A stretch of DNA of 64,000 nucleotides from Pseudomonas sp. Irchel 3H7 (GCF_900187605.1 NZ_FYEA01000002.1:434001-498000); one strand, 5' to 3'. Positions 33,322 to 43,463 are shown, numbered from the stretch's first letter. Made by a program: numbers and translations. The notes: generated by a model not told the origin, from the sequence alone.

Positions 33322-34617
33322 TCAGAAGCCCAGCGGGTACTGGATTACGACATAGATCCGGTCGATATCATCACCCGCCTGCGCCTCGTTGGCCCGGTGC
33401 GAGACATGCGAGACCTGCACCGACAGGTCCTTTGCCGCGCCCGATTGCACGACGTATTTCAAATCGATATCGCGCTCCCAATGCTTGCCGCCAGCGCCTT
33501 GCTGTGGCTGGTAGTTTCCGCTGTCAGCATCGAACGGGTTGTAGGCGCCGCCCTTTGGCGCATGGGTGCCATCGATGTGGCTGCCGCTGACGTAGCGGGT
33601 CATGAAGTTCAGGCCGGGGATGCCGAAGGCGCCGAGGTCGAGGTCGTAACGCGCCTGCCAGGAGCGTTCGTTGGCGCCGTTGAAATCGGCGTATTTGATC
33701 GAGTTGGCGAGGTAGATCGAGTCGCCACCGACGAAGTCGAACGGCGTGTCGCCATTGATCTTTTGCCAGCCAAGCATCACCGCGTGCGGGCCGAAGGTGT
33801 ATTTGCCGGACAGGCTGAACGAGGTGTTGTCGATCGCGCCGGCCAGTGCTCGGCCGGTATCGCGGGTGTGGTAGAGGTTGGCGTCGAGCAGCACGCCGGA
33901 CTGTTTGAAGTGCAGGTTGCCGTAGTACTGACGCCAGGTGTCGCTGAGTTCCGAGGCATACAGCGCGCCGCCGATGGGGCTATCGCTGAACAGGTCGGCG
34001 CCGAGAAAGCTGATCCCGCCAGCCTCGGTATTGGCGCCATAGCCGTAGAAATCGCCTTTGCCGGATGAACTGTCCTGATTCTTGAACGCGGTGAAATGCC
34101 CGGCCACCAGATTAAGGTGATCGAACTCGGCGCTGTTGAGCAGAAAACCGGTGGCGTACTCCGGTTGCAAGCGTTTGTCGGAAGTGTCGAACACCGGGGT
34201 TTCGACGGTCATTTCACCGAAGGCGAGGGTGGTGCGCGAGGTTTTCAGCTTGAGTGCGCCGCCCGCGCTGGAGTAGTCATTTTCGCTGCGACCTTCGCTG
34301 TCGACCGGCAGCAGACCGGTCCCGGAATGCCCTTTGCCACCGTCCAGTTTCAGCCCGGCGAAGGCGTGGGCATCGATGCCGAAACCGATCGTTCCAAGTG
34401 TGAAACCGGATGAGAAAGTGCCGATAAAGCCTTGAGCCCATTCTTGTTTATAGTTTTTACCGGAGGGTGAGGGCGAGCGATAGTCGTTGCTCAGGTAGAA
34501 GTTACGGGTGAGCACTTCGCTTTTGGCATCGTCGAAAAAACCGCTGGCGTGGGCGGTTGAGTTCAGACCGCAGAGCAGCGCGAGGAGGGTGAGGCGTGAA
34601 GGGGCGCGGTCGATCAT
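33322..34617 (-). CDS. OprD-family outer-membrane porin
   Basis: A 431-residue porin with signal peptide ending STAHA and the OprD-family start SGFFDDAKSEVLTRNFYLS, then an 18-strand-barrel pattern and a C-terminal aromatic residue (VVIQYPLGF). OprD proteins take up single amino acids, dipeptides or aromatic acids. The substrate is not evident, and the neighbouring genes do not give one. It is a single gene with REP hairpins on both sides. Confidence 0.9.
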   Translation of the reverse strand: MIDRAPSRLTLLALLCGLNSTAHASGFFDDAKSEVLTRNFYLSNDYRSPSPSGKNYKQEWAQGFIGTFSSGFTLGTIGFGIDAHAFAGLKLDGGKGHSGTGLLPVDSEGRSENDYSSAGGALKLKTSRTTLAFGEMTVETPVFDTSDKRLQPEYATGFLLNSAEFDHLNLVAGHFTAFKNQDSSSGKGDFYGYGANTEAGGISFLGADLFSDSPIGGALYASELSDTWRQYYGNLHFKQSGVLLDANLYHTRDTGRALAGAIDNTSFSLSGKYTFGPHAVMLGWQKINGDTPFDFVGGDSIYLANSIKYADFNGANERSWQARYDLDLGAFGIPGLNFMTRYVSGSHIDGTHAPKGGAYNPFDADSGNYQPQQGAGGKHWERDIDLKYVVQSGAAKDLSVQVSHVSHRANEAQAGDDIDRIYVVIQYPLGF

Positions 34618-34974
34618 GGTCGGTGGCCAGCGGCAATTAAGATGGCCTGAATGATCGAGGGATTGCGGGGAGGGGGATTGAGCGGATGTGCTGAATTGCT
34701 GTGGCTGTCAGGTCATCAGGTTGTGAATGCGCTGACGCCATCGCTGGCAAGCCAGCTCCCACAGGGATCTATGGTGTACCCACCGATCTTGGCATCACAC
34801 AAAAAATGTGGGAGCGAGCTTGCTCCTACAGGGATTTGGGTCGAATGAGGATTTTGTGACTGGAGCTGAAACCTGTGGGAGCTGGCTTGCCAGCGATGGC
34901 GGCGTGTCAGTCAAGTTTATTCAGGCTGACACACCGCCATCGCGAGCAGGCTCGCTCCTACAGTTTTAAGCGCG
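34618..34974. repeat. Cluster of four REP units between the porin and amidase genes
   Basis: REP cores at about 34738-34764, 34807-34830, 34874-34899 and 34936-34963 alternate in orientation (GCCATCGCTGGCAAGCCAGC type and TGTGGGAGCGAGC type). No gene is visible in the gap. The first and third form one inverted pair, so the block could fold into a large hairpin. Confidence 0.88.
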
Positions 34975-36678
34975 TTACGACAATGGCGGCGTACGTGGCG
35001 GGATCTGGCGTTTGCTGCCGGTCGATTCAAACGCTGCAGCCAGGCGCAGCAGGTTCGAGTCGTCGTAGGCGCGGCCGGCGAAGGTCAGGCCGACCGGCAT
35101 GCCGATGTCGGCCATCACGCCCATCGGCACGGTCACGGTCGGTACGCCGAGGTGGCGGATTGCAAGGTTGCCGTTGGCCACCCAGATACCGTTGCTCCAG
35201 GCAATGTCGGCCGACTCAGGGTTTACATCGGCGTCCGCCGGGCCGACATCAGCAACCGTCGGGAACAGCACGGCGTCGAGGCCCAGTGTGTCCATCCAGT
35301 CTTCGAGGTCGATGCGCCGAGTCTGTTCCAGGCCGCGCAGGCCGTCGGGTACGGTGGGGATTGCATTCCACGGCGTGATGCCGCGCTCGGCCATGCGCAC
35401 GTATTCGTCCATGCCGGCAGCCAGATCGCCTTCACGGTTGGGCAGGGTGCCCGGGTCGTGCGGGAAGATTTTCGGCCCGTCGACGTCAACCAGACGATTG
35501 AGTTTCGGGTCGCCGTTGGCTTGCAGGAAGTCGTCGAACGCCCATGCAGTCAGGTCCCACAACTCATGGTGAAGGAACTCCTTGGAGACCAGACCACGGG
35601 TGAACACGGTTGGCGCGCCGGGACGATCGCCTTCGCAGTTGGAGACCAGCGGGAAATCGGTTTCGATGACTTCGGCACCGGCAGCTTCGAGTGCCTGACG
35701 CGCCTGTTTCCACAACTCGATCACCGACTCACGGGTATTGATGCGCTGGCCGGTCGGGCCGCCGATGCCCGGTGCTTCGCTGGTGCCGGCTTCAGGGTCG
35801 GCATTGATGAACATGCGCGGTACGGCGAAACGTTTGCCGGCCAGCGCTTTGGCGTCGGCCGCCAGATCGGCGTAAGCGGCGGGGCGCACCTCGCTGACGC
35901 TGGGGATCGGCACCCACGGTTGCAGGCGCCAGAGGTCGCCACGGGTGTCTGGGTCTTCGGCGACGACGATGTCGAGGACTTCAAGCAGGTCAGCCATGGT
36001 CCGTGCGTAAGGCACGACCACGTCCATGGTCGGCGTCAACGGCCAGTTGCCGCGCACCGAGATCACCCCGCGCGACGGAGTGTAGGCGCACAAGCCATTG
36101 TTCGACGCCGGGCCACGCCCGCTCGACCAGGTTTCTTCAGCCAGACCGAATGCAGCGAAACTCGCAGCAGTGGCGGTGCCGGCACCGTTCGACGAGCCGG
36201 AGGCAAACGGCGCGGTCAGGTAATCGGCGTTGTAAGGACTTTCAGCGCGACCGTAGACGCCGCGTTGCATGCCGCCATTGGCCATCGGTGGCATGTTGGT
36301 CTTGCCCAGGCAAATTGCCCCGGCCGCACGCAGGCGTTCGATGGTGAAGGCATCGCGATAGGCAACCAGATCAGCGAAGGCCGGGCTGCCGGACGCGGCG
36401 GTCAGGCCCTTGACCAGATAGCTGTCCTTGGCGGTGTAAGGAATGCCGTCGAGCGGGCCGAGGGTTTCGCCTTTGGCGCGACGGGCATCGGACGCGCGTG
36501 CCTCGTTCAACGCTTCAGGGTTGCGCACGACTACGGCATTCAGCGCCGTTGCTGTGTCGGCACCGTCGTAGGCGTCGATACGGGCCAGATAGGCCTGGAC
36601 CAGCTCGACTGCGGTGGTCTGCCCGGACTCAAGGGCGGCACGCAGTTGGGCAATGGAAACCTCGGTGACTTCGATCAT
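34975..36678 (-). CDS. Amidase-signature hydrolase
   Basis: A 567-residue amidase-signature (AS) enzyme. The Ser-cisSer-Lys elements can be placed: K84 in IPYTAKDSY, the cis-serine in FASGSSNGAG (S162/S163), and the nucleophile position S186 in EETWSSGRGPAS. The last motif departs from the usual ET(D)GSI-x-PA form, though the serine itself is kept. AS enzymes hydrolyse amides such as indoleacetamide, nicotinamide or aryl amides. It is longer than the typical ~470-residue member. The gene is flanked by REP clusters and transcribed alone. Substrate unknown. Confidence 0.82.
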   Translation of the reverse strand: MIEVTEVSIAQLRAALESGQTTAVELVQAYLARIDAYDGADTATALNAVVVRNPEALNEARASDARRAKGETLGPLDGIPYTAKDSYLVKGLTAASGSPAFADLVAYRDAFTIERLRAAGAICLGKTNMPPMANGGMQRGVYGRAESPYNADYLTAPFASGSSNGAGTATAASFAAFGLAEETWSSGRGPASNNGLCAYTPSRGVISVRGNWPLTPTMDVVVPYARTMADLLEVLDIVVAEDPDTRGDLWRLQPWVPIPSVSEVRPAAYADLAADAKALAGKRFAVPRMFINADPEAGTSEAPGIGGPTGQRINTRESVIELWKQARQALEAAGAEVIETDFPLVSNCEGDRPGAPTVFTRGLVSKEFLHHELWDLTAWAFDDFLQANGDPKLNRLVDVDGPKIFPHDPGTLPNREGDLAAGMDEYVRMAERGITPWNAIPTVPDGLRGLEQTRRIDLEDWMDTLGLDAVLFPTVADVGPADADVNPESADIAWSNGIWVANGNLAIRHLGVPTVTVPMGVMADIGMPVGLTFAGRAYDDSNLLRLAAAFESTGSKRQIPPRTPPLS

Positions 36679-37048
36679 GCGCTCACCGCTGTTTGAATTT
36701 GGGTGTTTTTCCTGGAATGGGTGTTCATATCGGTTCTCGTTGCACAGCTATAAGCGACAAGGTTAAGACTGGCGCCTATTTAACACCAAGCGGCGCGCGG
36801 AGTAATCGGCGGGATTGATCTCTTGCCTGTTTTCAACCCGACCGACGCCATCGCGAGCAGGCTCACTCCTACAGGGGGCTGCGGGGTATGCAGAATTCGT
36901 GTCCGCTGTAGATCCATGTGGGAGCTGGCTTGCCAGCGATGGGGCCAGCCCATTCGATAATGAAGTGTCTGAACTATCGCCATCGCTGGCAAGCCAGCTC
37001 CCACAGGGATTTGTTGCGTTCCCAGAAGACAGGTACGTCCTCAGACGA
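36679..37048. repeat. REP cluster between the amidase and aminotransferase genes
   Basis: REP cores at about 36847-36873, 36917-36942 and 36979-37015. The last two are inverted copies of each other. No gene is visible. The left part (36679-36780) must contain the amidase promoter. Confidence 0.85.
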
Positions 37049-38431
37049 TCACAGCACCCCGTACTCCCGCGCCGTCCGATCCACCGCAATCCGCGTTTTG
37101 TCGATCAGCTCATCCAGCTCCGTGCGCGTGGCGACCAGCGCCGGCGCCATGATCATCCGCCCCAGTGTCGACCGAATGATCAGCCCTTCCTCAAAACCAA
37201 TCGTGCGGCAACGCCAGGCGATATCGTTTTCATTGGCAAAGCGCTTGCGGGTGGCCTTGTCCTCAGCGAATTGCACCGCCGCCACCAGACCAACCCCCTG
37301 AATCTCACCCACCAACGGGTGATTGCCAAACACTTCGCGCAGGCAGTTTTGCAGGTACGGGCCGGTGTCGGTTTTCACCTGAGTGACCACTCCCTCATCA
37401 CGCAAGGCCTTGAGGTTGGCAATCGCCACAGCGGCCGCCACCGGGTGGCCGGAATAGGTCAGGCCATGGGCAAACACGCCACCTTTCTCGACCAATGCTT
37501 CAGCCATGCGTCGCGACAGAATCAAGCCGCCCATGGGGATGTAACCGGAGGTCAGGCCCTTGGCGATCGACAGGGTGTCGGGCTCGAACCCGAATGTCTG
37601 ATGCGCGAACCATTCACCGGTGCGGCCGAAACCGCCAATCACTTCGTCCGCACACAGCAACACATCGTACTGACGGCAGATGCGCTGGATCTCCGGCCAG
37701 TACGTCGCTGGCGGAATGATCATGCCGCCCGCACCCTGAAACGGTTCGGCGACGAACGCCGCCACCTTGTCGGCGCCCAGTTCGAGAATCTTCTCTTCCA
37801 GTTGTCGCGCCGCGCGCAAGCCAAATTCTTCCGGGCTGAGGTTGCCTTCATGGGCGAACCAGTACGGCTCATCGATGTGCGCGACATTGGGAATGCTGCC
37901 GCCCATTTCGTGCATGAATTTCATCCCGCCCAGCGCCGTCGCAGCCAGGGTCGAGCCGTGGTAGCCATTCCAGCGGCCGATCATGATTTTCTTCTCGGGT
38001 TGGCCCATCACCTGCCAGAACTTGCGCACGGTGCGGATCAGCACTTCGTTGGCTTCGGAGCCGGAGTTGGTGTAGATCGCGTGGCTGTAGTGCTTGGGCA
38101 GCAGGCTGAAGAGCAGTTCGGAGAGCTCGATCACCGCCGGGTGAGTGGTGTGGAAGAACATGTTGTAGTAGGGCAGTTGTTCCAGCTGCGCGGTGGCGGC
38201 AGCGGCGAGATCCTTGCGCCCGTAACCGAGGTTGGTGCACCACAGGCCGGACATGCCGTCCAGGTAACGCTTGCCGTCGTTGTCCCACAACGCCAGCCGA
38301 TCGCCGCTGACCATCACCCGCGGGCCTTCCTCGTTGAGGGCCTTCTGGTCGACGAACGCGTGGATGTGGTGAGCGGCGTCAGCGGCTTGGTAATCGCGGG
38401 TACTGCGGGTCGAATCGAATTCGGCGGACAT
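37049..38431 (-). CDS. Class III (omega-) aminotransferase
   Basis: A 460-residue PLP enzyme of aminotransferase class III. Motifs include NSGSEANEVLIRTVRKFW, GRWNGYHGSTLAATAL, LLCADEVIGGFGRTGEWF and the PLP-lysine region LSIAKGLTSGYIPMGG. It is closest in form to beta-alanine/putrescine:pyruvate aminotransferases (SpuC-like) and other omega-transaminases. The start at 38431 follows GGAGA; the longer frame to 38500 lacks a ribosome site. It is divergent from a TetR regulator 157 bases away, which may control it. Its amine donor is not fixed by sequence. Confidence 0.87.
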   Translation of the reverse strand: MSAEFDSTRSTRDYQAADAAHHIHAFVDQKALNEEGPRVMVSGDRLALWDNDGKRYLDGMSGLWCTNLGYGRKDLAAAATAQLEQLPYYNMFFHTTHPAVIELSELLFSLLPKHYSHAIYTNSGSEANEVLIRTVRKFWQVMGQPEKKIMIGRWNGYHGSTLAATALGGMKFMHEMGGSIPNVAHIDEPYWFAHEGNLSPEEFGLRAARQLEEKILELGADKVAAFVAEPFQGAGGMIIPPATYWPEIQRICRQYDVLLCADEVIGGFGRTGEWFAHQTFGFEPDTLSIAKGLTSGYIPMGGLILSRRMAEALVEKGGVFAHGLTYSGHPVAAAVAIANLKALRDEGVVTQVKTDTGPYLQNCLREVFGNHPLVGEIQGVGLVAAVQFAEDKATRKRFANENDIAWRCRTIGFEEGLIIRSTLGRMIMAPALVATRTELDELIDKTRIAVDRTAREYGVL

Positions 38432-38588
38432 GGCGGATCTCCAGAGCAAAGGGCAAGTGAGTGCGTTCGTCGCAGCGCTGCACGGACAAAGTTTTGTCAT
38501 CTAAAAATATTTTTGTAAAGAAAATATTTGTCGGTGAAAAAAGATCTCCGTAGGCTGAGAGCCATTGGCAAGGATCATCAGAGGCAAC

Positions 38589-39194
38589 ATGAGCGGACTC
38601 AGAGAGCGGCAGAAGGAACAACGCCGGCAGGTGATTGCCGAGGCGGCGCTCGAGTTGTTCAAGCGCAATGGCTTTGCGGCCACCACGCTGGACCAGATCG
38701 CCGTGCAGGCGGGCGTTTCCGCACCGACTGTGGTGAATTACTTCGGCGGCAAGCAGGAGATTCTGCTGGCCTTGCTCAAGCAACCCGACGAGCAAGCCAT
38801 GCGCGAGGCGCGGGCCAATCTGGACGAGGACAGCGATCCCCTGGAGGCGCTGTGCGAGTTCGAAGGGTTGATGACCGATTACCAGCTACAGGCAATGCCG
38901 GCTTCGTTGTGGCGGGAACTGGCGCCGTTTCTACTGACCGGTGAGCTGGCCGAGGCGATGAGTCCATGGAACGCGGCCGTGATCGAAGAGACCAAAGCGC
39001 TGCTTTTGCATTTCCAGCAAGCGGGAAAAGTGCGCGAATCGATCGATCTTGACGTGGTGGCAACCCTGTTCAACCAATACGCGAACATGGCGTTCATTCG
39101 GTTGGCAACGCAGGAAATCCCGGACAGGGCCGCGCATGCCTTGCACATGCGCGGGGTTTTGAACCTGTTGTGTCACGGCATGCTGGAGCGCTGA
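38589..39194 (+). CDS. TetR-family transcriptional regulator
   Basis: A 201-residue TetR regulator: N-terminal helix-turn-helix around TTLDQIAVQAGVSAPTVVNYFGGK and a helical ligand domain. It is divergent from the aminotransferase gene, the usual position for a local repressor. The ATG at 38589 follows AGAGG. It converges with the FadL-like gene, ending 9 bases before that gene's stop. Ligand unknown. Confidence 0.86.
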   Translation: MSGLRERQKEQRRQVIAEAALELFKRNGFAATTLDQIAVQAGVSAPTVVNYFGGKQEILLALLKQPDEQAMREARANLDEDSDPLEALCEFEGLMTDYQLQAMPASLWRELAPFLLTGELAEAMSPWNAAVIEETKALLLHFQQAGKVRESIDLDVVATLFNQYANMAFIRLATQEIPDRAAHALHMRGVLNLLCHGMLER

Positions 39195-39203
39195 GCGCCC
39201 CGA

Positions 39204-40481
39204 TCAAAATCGCCACGTCACGCCACCGCCAACAATGTGCAGCGCGCTATTGGGATAACTCCCCGACAGCGTCTGCCCATTGCGTTTGGTCTGTTGCACA
39301 TCCATGTCACCCAGCCAGACCAGCGTGTAATTGAGGTTGAGGTCGGTGTCTTCGGCCAGTTTGTAGCTCAGCCCGGTCGCCAGCCGCCAGGTCTCGTTCA
39401 TCGGGTTGTCGACGGTGCGATCCTTGTCCTTCACGGCGGAGCTGTCGTAACCCACGCCCATGTTCCAGCGCAGTTTCGGGCTGATCTGGTTCTGTGCGCC
39501 GATCGACAGGTGCCAGGTGTCCTGATACTTGCGGTCGACCGAACGTGAAACGTCGCCTGCCGCCGTATCCACCGACACGCCGATGTCGGCAAAGTCGCTC
39601 CAGTCCTGCCAGTTCACCGAACTCAGCAGCGTCCACTGTTCGTTCAACTGATGGGCAATGCTCAGGGTCGCGGTCTGCGGGATGTTCATGTCGATTTCCA
39701 GGTCGTCGACGTCCAGCCGCGACAGCGCCAGATTGAGCAGCGGATTGCGAATGCCATGCACGGAAGGTGAGTCCTTGAACTCAAGTTTGACCTTGCTGGT
39801 GTAAGCCAGGCCGACAGTGGTGCGTTCATTTAACTGATAGCGCAGGCCGAGGTTGATCCCGGTGCCGATGTCGGTGTCCTTGTACTGCAACTTGCCATCC
39901 TCCTGAAACGGCGTACCCGGCAGGAAGGCGTTATTGTCGATGGCCATTTTTGTGTAGTAGTAGCCATAGACCAGACGCGGTCCGATGCCCATCGAAAGAT
40001 CGTCGGTGATCTTGTAGGCGAAGGTCGGCTGCATCGAAATGCCGATCAATGTCGATTCCTGGCTGAAGTAGCGGCCGGCCCAGTCATCGTCGTATTTCAC
40101 GCTCAGGCCGAAGTTGCCGTACATACCGAAGCCGATACTGGCGCGATCATTGAGCTCATGGCTGATAAAGAAACTGCTGCCCGGCAGGATCGGCAGCGGA
40201 TTGCCGCCCTCGTTGCCGGAAAAGTCGTTGTCACTGTCGCGATCAAAACCCAGGCCGCCAAATATGGCCTGACCGGTCAAGCTGATTTGCGTGCCCTTGA
40301 GTGCAGCAATGCCGGCCGGGTTACTCATCAACACGCTCGGGTCAGTGGCCAGCGCCGCCGAGCCGGCATTCGCCAGTCCCGCGCCTTCCTGACCCGCTTC
40401 ATACAGATCAATACCGCCCGCCAGTGCCTGACCGCCAGTGCCTGCCAGCGCAAGAATGATCAGTGAGTGCGTCGACTTCAT
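39204..40481 (-). CDS. FadL-family outer-membrane hydrophobic-compound transporter
   Basis: A 425-residue outer-membrane protein with signal peptide ending GQALA and the FadL-type plug: GIDLYEAGQEGAGLANAGSA and VLMSNPAGIAALKGTQI. A beta-barrel follows, ending in VTWRF with a terminal phenylalanine. FadL homologues move fatty acids or other hydrophobic compounds across the outer membrane. It is transcribed alone. Confidence 0.88.
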   Translation of the reverse strand: MKSTHSLIILALAGTGGQALAGGIDLYEAGQEGAGLANAGSAALATDPSVLMSNPAGIAALKGTQISLTGQAIFGGLGFDRDSDNDFSGNEGGNPLPILPGSSFFISHELNDRASIGFGMYGNFGLSVKYDDDWAGRYFSQESTLIGISMQPTFAYKITDDLSMGIGPRLVYGYYYTKMAIDNNAFLPGTPFQEDGKLQYKDTDIGTGINLGLRYQLNERTTVGLAYTSKVKLEFKDSPSVHGIRNPLLNLALSRLDVDDLEIDMNIPQTATLSIAHQLNEQWTLLSSVNWQDWSDFADIGVSVDTAAGDVSRSVDRKYQDTWHLSIGAQNQISPKLRWNMGVGYDSSAVKDKDRTVDNPMNETWRLATGLSYKLAEDTDLNLNYTLVWLGDMDVQQTKRNGQTLSGSYPNSALHIVGGGVTWRF

Positions 40482-40613
40482 CGCGAATTCCTTATCAATG
40501 CAGATCAGCCTTCAGGTTTAGTCGCGATTTGGCGTGCGCACCAGTCGAGACGATGAGCCGGATGTGAACTAGGCTCACAGCGGTTCATCGATGGCCCACT
40601 CAGGAGCGCCGAC

Positions 40614-41729
40614 ATGGAAGACAAACCGCTGATCACCTTTCACAGTTCCAGAGCACTGCTGGACGTACTGATACGCGCGGGTCTGATCACCATTCTGGTG
40701 TTGTTCTGCTACGACATCTTTCATCCGTTTCTGAATGTCATGCTGTGGGCGCTGATCCTCGCGATCACCCTGTATCCACTCAATCAGAAGCTCGGCGCAA
40801 AGCTAGGCAACCGCTACGGTTGGGCGGCGATCTTGCTGGTGCTGCTGGGGTTGCTGATTTTGATGGTGCCGCTGAGCCTGCTCGGGGCTTCCGTTGCCGA
40901 TTCGGTGAAAGTCGGCATGCACACGATGGAGGCAGGCCAGTTCGAGATCCCGCCACCACCGGCCAGCGTCGAGAACTGGCCGCTGATCGGTGCGCCGGTT
41001 TACGGCATCTGGCAACACGCCTCGCAAGACTTGAGCTGGGCGTTCAAGGAGCTGGCACCGCACCTGTCCAACTGGGGCAAAGTGTTATTGCATCAAGCCG
41101 CTGGCGTCGGTGCCGGGATCGTGGTGTTTGTGATTGCGCTGATCATCGCCGGATTGGTCATGACCCACGGCGAGCGCGGGCATCGCACGGCAGTGGCCAT
41201 CACCACACGCATTTCCGGTCCGGTGCGTGGCCCGCAAATCGCCGAACTGTGCACGGCAACCATCCGCGCCGTGGCGCAGGGCGTAGTCGGCATCGCGTTT
41301 ATTCAGATGCTGCTGGTCGGCGTGGCGCTGGTGGTCATGGGTGTACCGGCGGCCGGTATTCTCGCCTTGATGGTGTTGCTGTTGGGCATCACCCAATTGC
41401 CGGTGCTGCTGATCACGCTGCCCATCGTGATTTATGTCTTCGCGCAGGACGGGGTCAGCGCCAGCACGATTATCTTTGCGGTGTGGATGGCGATTGCCGG
41501 GCTTTCCGACAATGTGCTCAAGCCGATGTTGCTGGGACGCGGCGTTGCGGTGCCGATGCCGGTGGTGCTGATCGGTGCGCTCGGGGGCATGGTCACCAGC
41601 GGTATTATTGGTCTGTTCATCGGCCCGGTGATTTTGGCGGTCGGTTATGAGTTGTTCATCGGCTGGGTGTATCAACCGGCCGATGTCACCGAGCTTCTGG
41701 AGAGCCAGCGCAAAGAAAATCTGCCGTGA
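40614..41729 (+). CDS. AI-2E/PerM-family permease
   Basis: A 371-residue integral membrane protein of the AI-2E (formerly UPF0118/PerM) family, with about 8 membrane segments. Conserved parts: a long N-terminal hydrophobic pair, the central soluble segment, and ITQLPVLLITLPIVIYVFAQ followed by SDNVLKPMLLGRG near the C-terminus. Members are proposed to be ion- or small-molecule exporters; the name does not prove AI-2 transport. It may be cotranscribed with the MscS gene 96 bases later, though a promoter could fit between. Confidence 0.85.
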   Translation: MEDKPLITFHSSRALLDVLIRAGLITILVLFCYDIFHPFLNVMLWALILAITLYPLNQKLGAKLGNRYGWAAILLVLLGLLILMVPLSLLGASVADSVKVGMHTMEAGQFEIPPPPASVENWPLIGAPVYGIWQHASQDLSWAFKELAPHLSNWGKVLLHQAAGVGAGIVVFVIALIIAGLVMTHGERGHRTAVAITTRISGPVRGPQIAELCTATIRAVAQGVVGIAFIQMLLVGVALVVMGVPAAGILALMVLLLGITQLPVLLITLPIVIYVFAQDGVSASTIIFAVWMAIAGLSDNVLKPMLLGRGVAVPMPVVLIGALGGMVTSGIIGLFIGPVILAVGYELFIGWVYQPADVTELLESQRKENLP

Positions 41730-41825
41730 CATTTATCGGTGCGCGGGAATCTGACAACCGTTCATCGCTCAACTACGCTGCCTTACGTATCCCTCTCTGA
41801 CACTTGGGCGTAAGGAAACAGGCGC

Positions 41826-43439
41826 ATGCGAAGCAGGCTGCTGGCGGTATGGATAGTGCTGTTCGCGGCGCTCTGGAGCGGGCTCGGCTGGGCGGCTGAT
41901 GAGGCGGCAAAACCGGCGGATGAAGCAGTAGAGCTGAAGGTCGCCAATCGCAGCATCATGCTGTTTCGCGCCACCATCCTCGGCGAAGCGCCGGCCTCGC
42001 GGGTCAAACGGGCGAAAATGGTCATCAGTGAGGCGCTGGATGAAGGCGAGGACCTCAACGTCAGCATTGATCCGATCCAGAACAGCTATCTGGTGCTGAT
42101 CGGTTCTAAACGCGCCTTCATCGTCGCGCCCAAGGACATCGACACGCTGGCCTATTCATCGGTGCAACAGGCTGCCGAGGGCGCGGCGGAAAAACTCCGC
42201 CAAGTGGTCAATGAAACCCGCGAAGCGCGCAGTCTCGACTTGATTCTGCGCTCGTTGGCACTGGCTGCCGTGGCCACGCTGATTTACCTTGCGCTGCTTT
42301 GGGGCCTGGTGTATTTGCGCCGCAAACTGCTGGCAAAACTCCCCGAACTGATGGATCGCCACACTCAGGCACTGAAGGTCGGGCGGGTGCAACTGATCGA
42401 CTCCAACTTCCTGTATCCGCTGGTCAGCCGTCTGCTGTTGCTGCTGCGCTGGCTGCTGATTTTGCTGTTGACCTATGAATGGCTGGGTTTCGTCCTGTCG
42501 CGCTTTCCCTACACGCGGCCATGGGGCGAAAGCCTCAATAACTATCTGTTCGAGCTGGCCGGGTATTTGTTGCAAGGCATCGTCGATGCGATTCCCGGAC
42601 TGGGCGTAGCCCTGGCGATATTCTTTATCGCCCGTGGCGTCACCGCGTTCACCCGACGCATCCTGCGGCGCATGGCTACGCCGGGAACATTCAGCTGGCT
42701 CAATCACGAAACCCTGCAACCGACCCAACGCCTGACGGCGCTGGCGGTCTGGTTGTTTGCTCTGGCGATGGCCTATCCGTATCTGCCGGGTGCCGGTACC
42801 GATGCGTTCAAAGGCTTGTCGGTGCTGATCGGCCTGATGATTTCCCTCGGCGCGACCAGTGTGGTCGGGCAGGCCGCCGCCGGTTTGATCCTCACTTACA
42901 CGCGCACCTTGCGTCCGGGTGAGTTCGTCAAAATCGGCGAGTACGAAGGCACGGTCACCGAACTGGGCATGTTCACCACGCGCATTCGCACCGGGCTGGG
43001 GGAAGTGCTGACGCTACCCAATTCGATGATCACCGGCACGGTCACCAAAAACTACTCGCGCACCGTGCAAGGTCCCGGTTATGTGGTGGATACGGTGGTG
43101 ACCATCGGCTACGACACGCCGTGGCGTCAGGTCGAAGCGATGCTGCTGGAAGCGGCGAAGCGTACGCCGGGGATTCTCGAAGATCCTGCGGCGCAGGTAT
43201 TCCAGACCGCGTTGTCGGATTTTTACCCGGAATACCGGCTGGTCGCGCAAGCGATCCCAAGCCAGCCGCGCCCGCGTGCGGTGCTGCTGAGCATGCTCCA
43301 CGCCAATATCCAGGACGTGTTCAACGAATACGGTGTGCAGATCATGTCGCCGCACTATCTGGGCGATCCGCAGAGCGAAAAGTGGGTGCCGCGAGAAAAG
43401 TGGTACACAGCACCTGCGCAAGAACCGAAGGATCAGTGA
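41826..43439 (+). CDS. MscS-family mechanosensitive channel
   Basis: A 537-residue MscS-type channel with an N-terminal signal peptide ending LGWA, a ~100-residue periplasmic domain, about 5 membrane segments, and the MscS pore/beta domain: SLGATSVVGQAAAGLIL, RPGEFVKIGEYEGTVTELG and LPNSMITGTVTKNYSR. Long MscS homologues like this release solutes under osmotic downshock and may have added regulatory domains. AAGGA lies ahead of the ATG. An AspT-type transporter follows after 24 bases, so the two are probably in one operon. Confidence 0.88.
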   Translation: MRSRLLAVWIVLFAALWSGLGWAADEAAKPADEAVELKVANRSIMLFRATILGEAPASRVKRAKMVISEALDEGEDLNVSIDPIQNSYLVLIGSKRAFIVAPKDIDTLAYSSVQQAAEGAAEKLRQVVNETREARSLDLILRSLALAAVATLIYLALLWGLVYLRRKLLAKLPELMDRHTQALKVGRVQLIDSNFLYPLVSRLLLLLRWLLILLLTYEWLGFVLSRFPYTRPWGESLNNYLFELAGYLLQGIVDAIPGLGVALAIFFIARGVTAFTRRILRRMATPGTFSWLNHETLQPTQRLTALAVWLFALAMAYPYLPGAGTDAFKGLSVLIGLMISLGATSVVGQAAAGLILTYTRTLRPGEFVKIGEYEGTVTELGMFTTRIRTGLGEVLTLPNSMITGTVTKNYSRTVQGPGYVVDTVVTIGYDTPWRQVEAMLLEAAKRTPGILEDPAAQVFQTALSDFYPEYRLVAQAIPSQPRPRAVLLSMLHANIQDVFNEYGVQIMSPHYLGDPQSEKWVPREKWYTAPAQEPKDQ

Positions 43440-43463
43440 CCGCCGCTCAAAGGAGTTCGCCCC

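Noticed and set aside
31240..34068. 942-codon plus-strand frame across the TonB receptor and porin genes
   Set aside because: It spans two well-supported minus-strand genes and the REP hairpin between them; the product has no recognisable domain.
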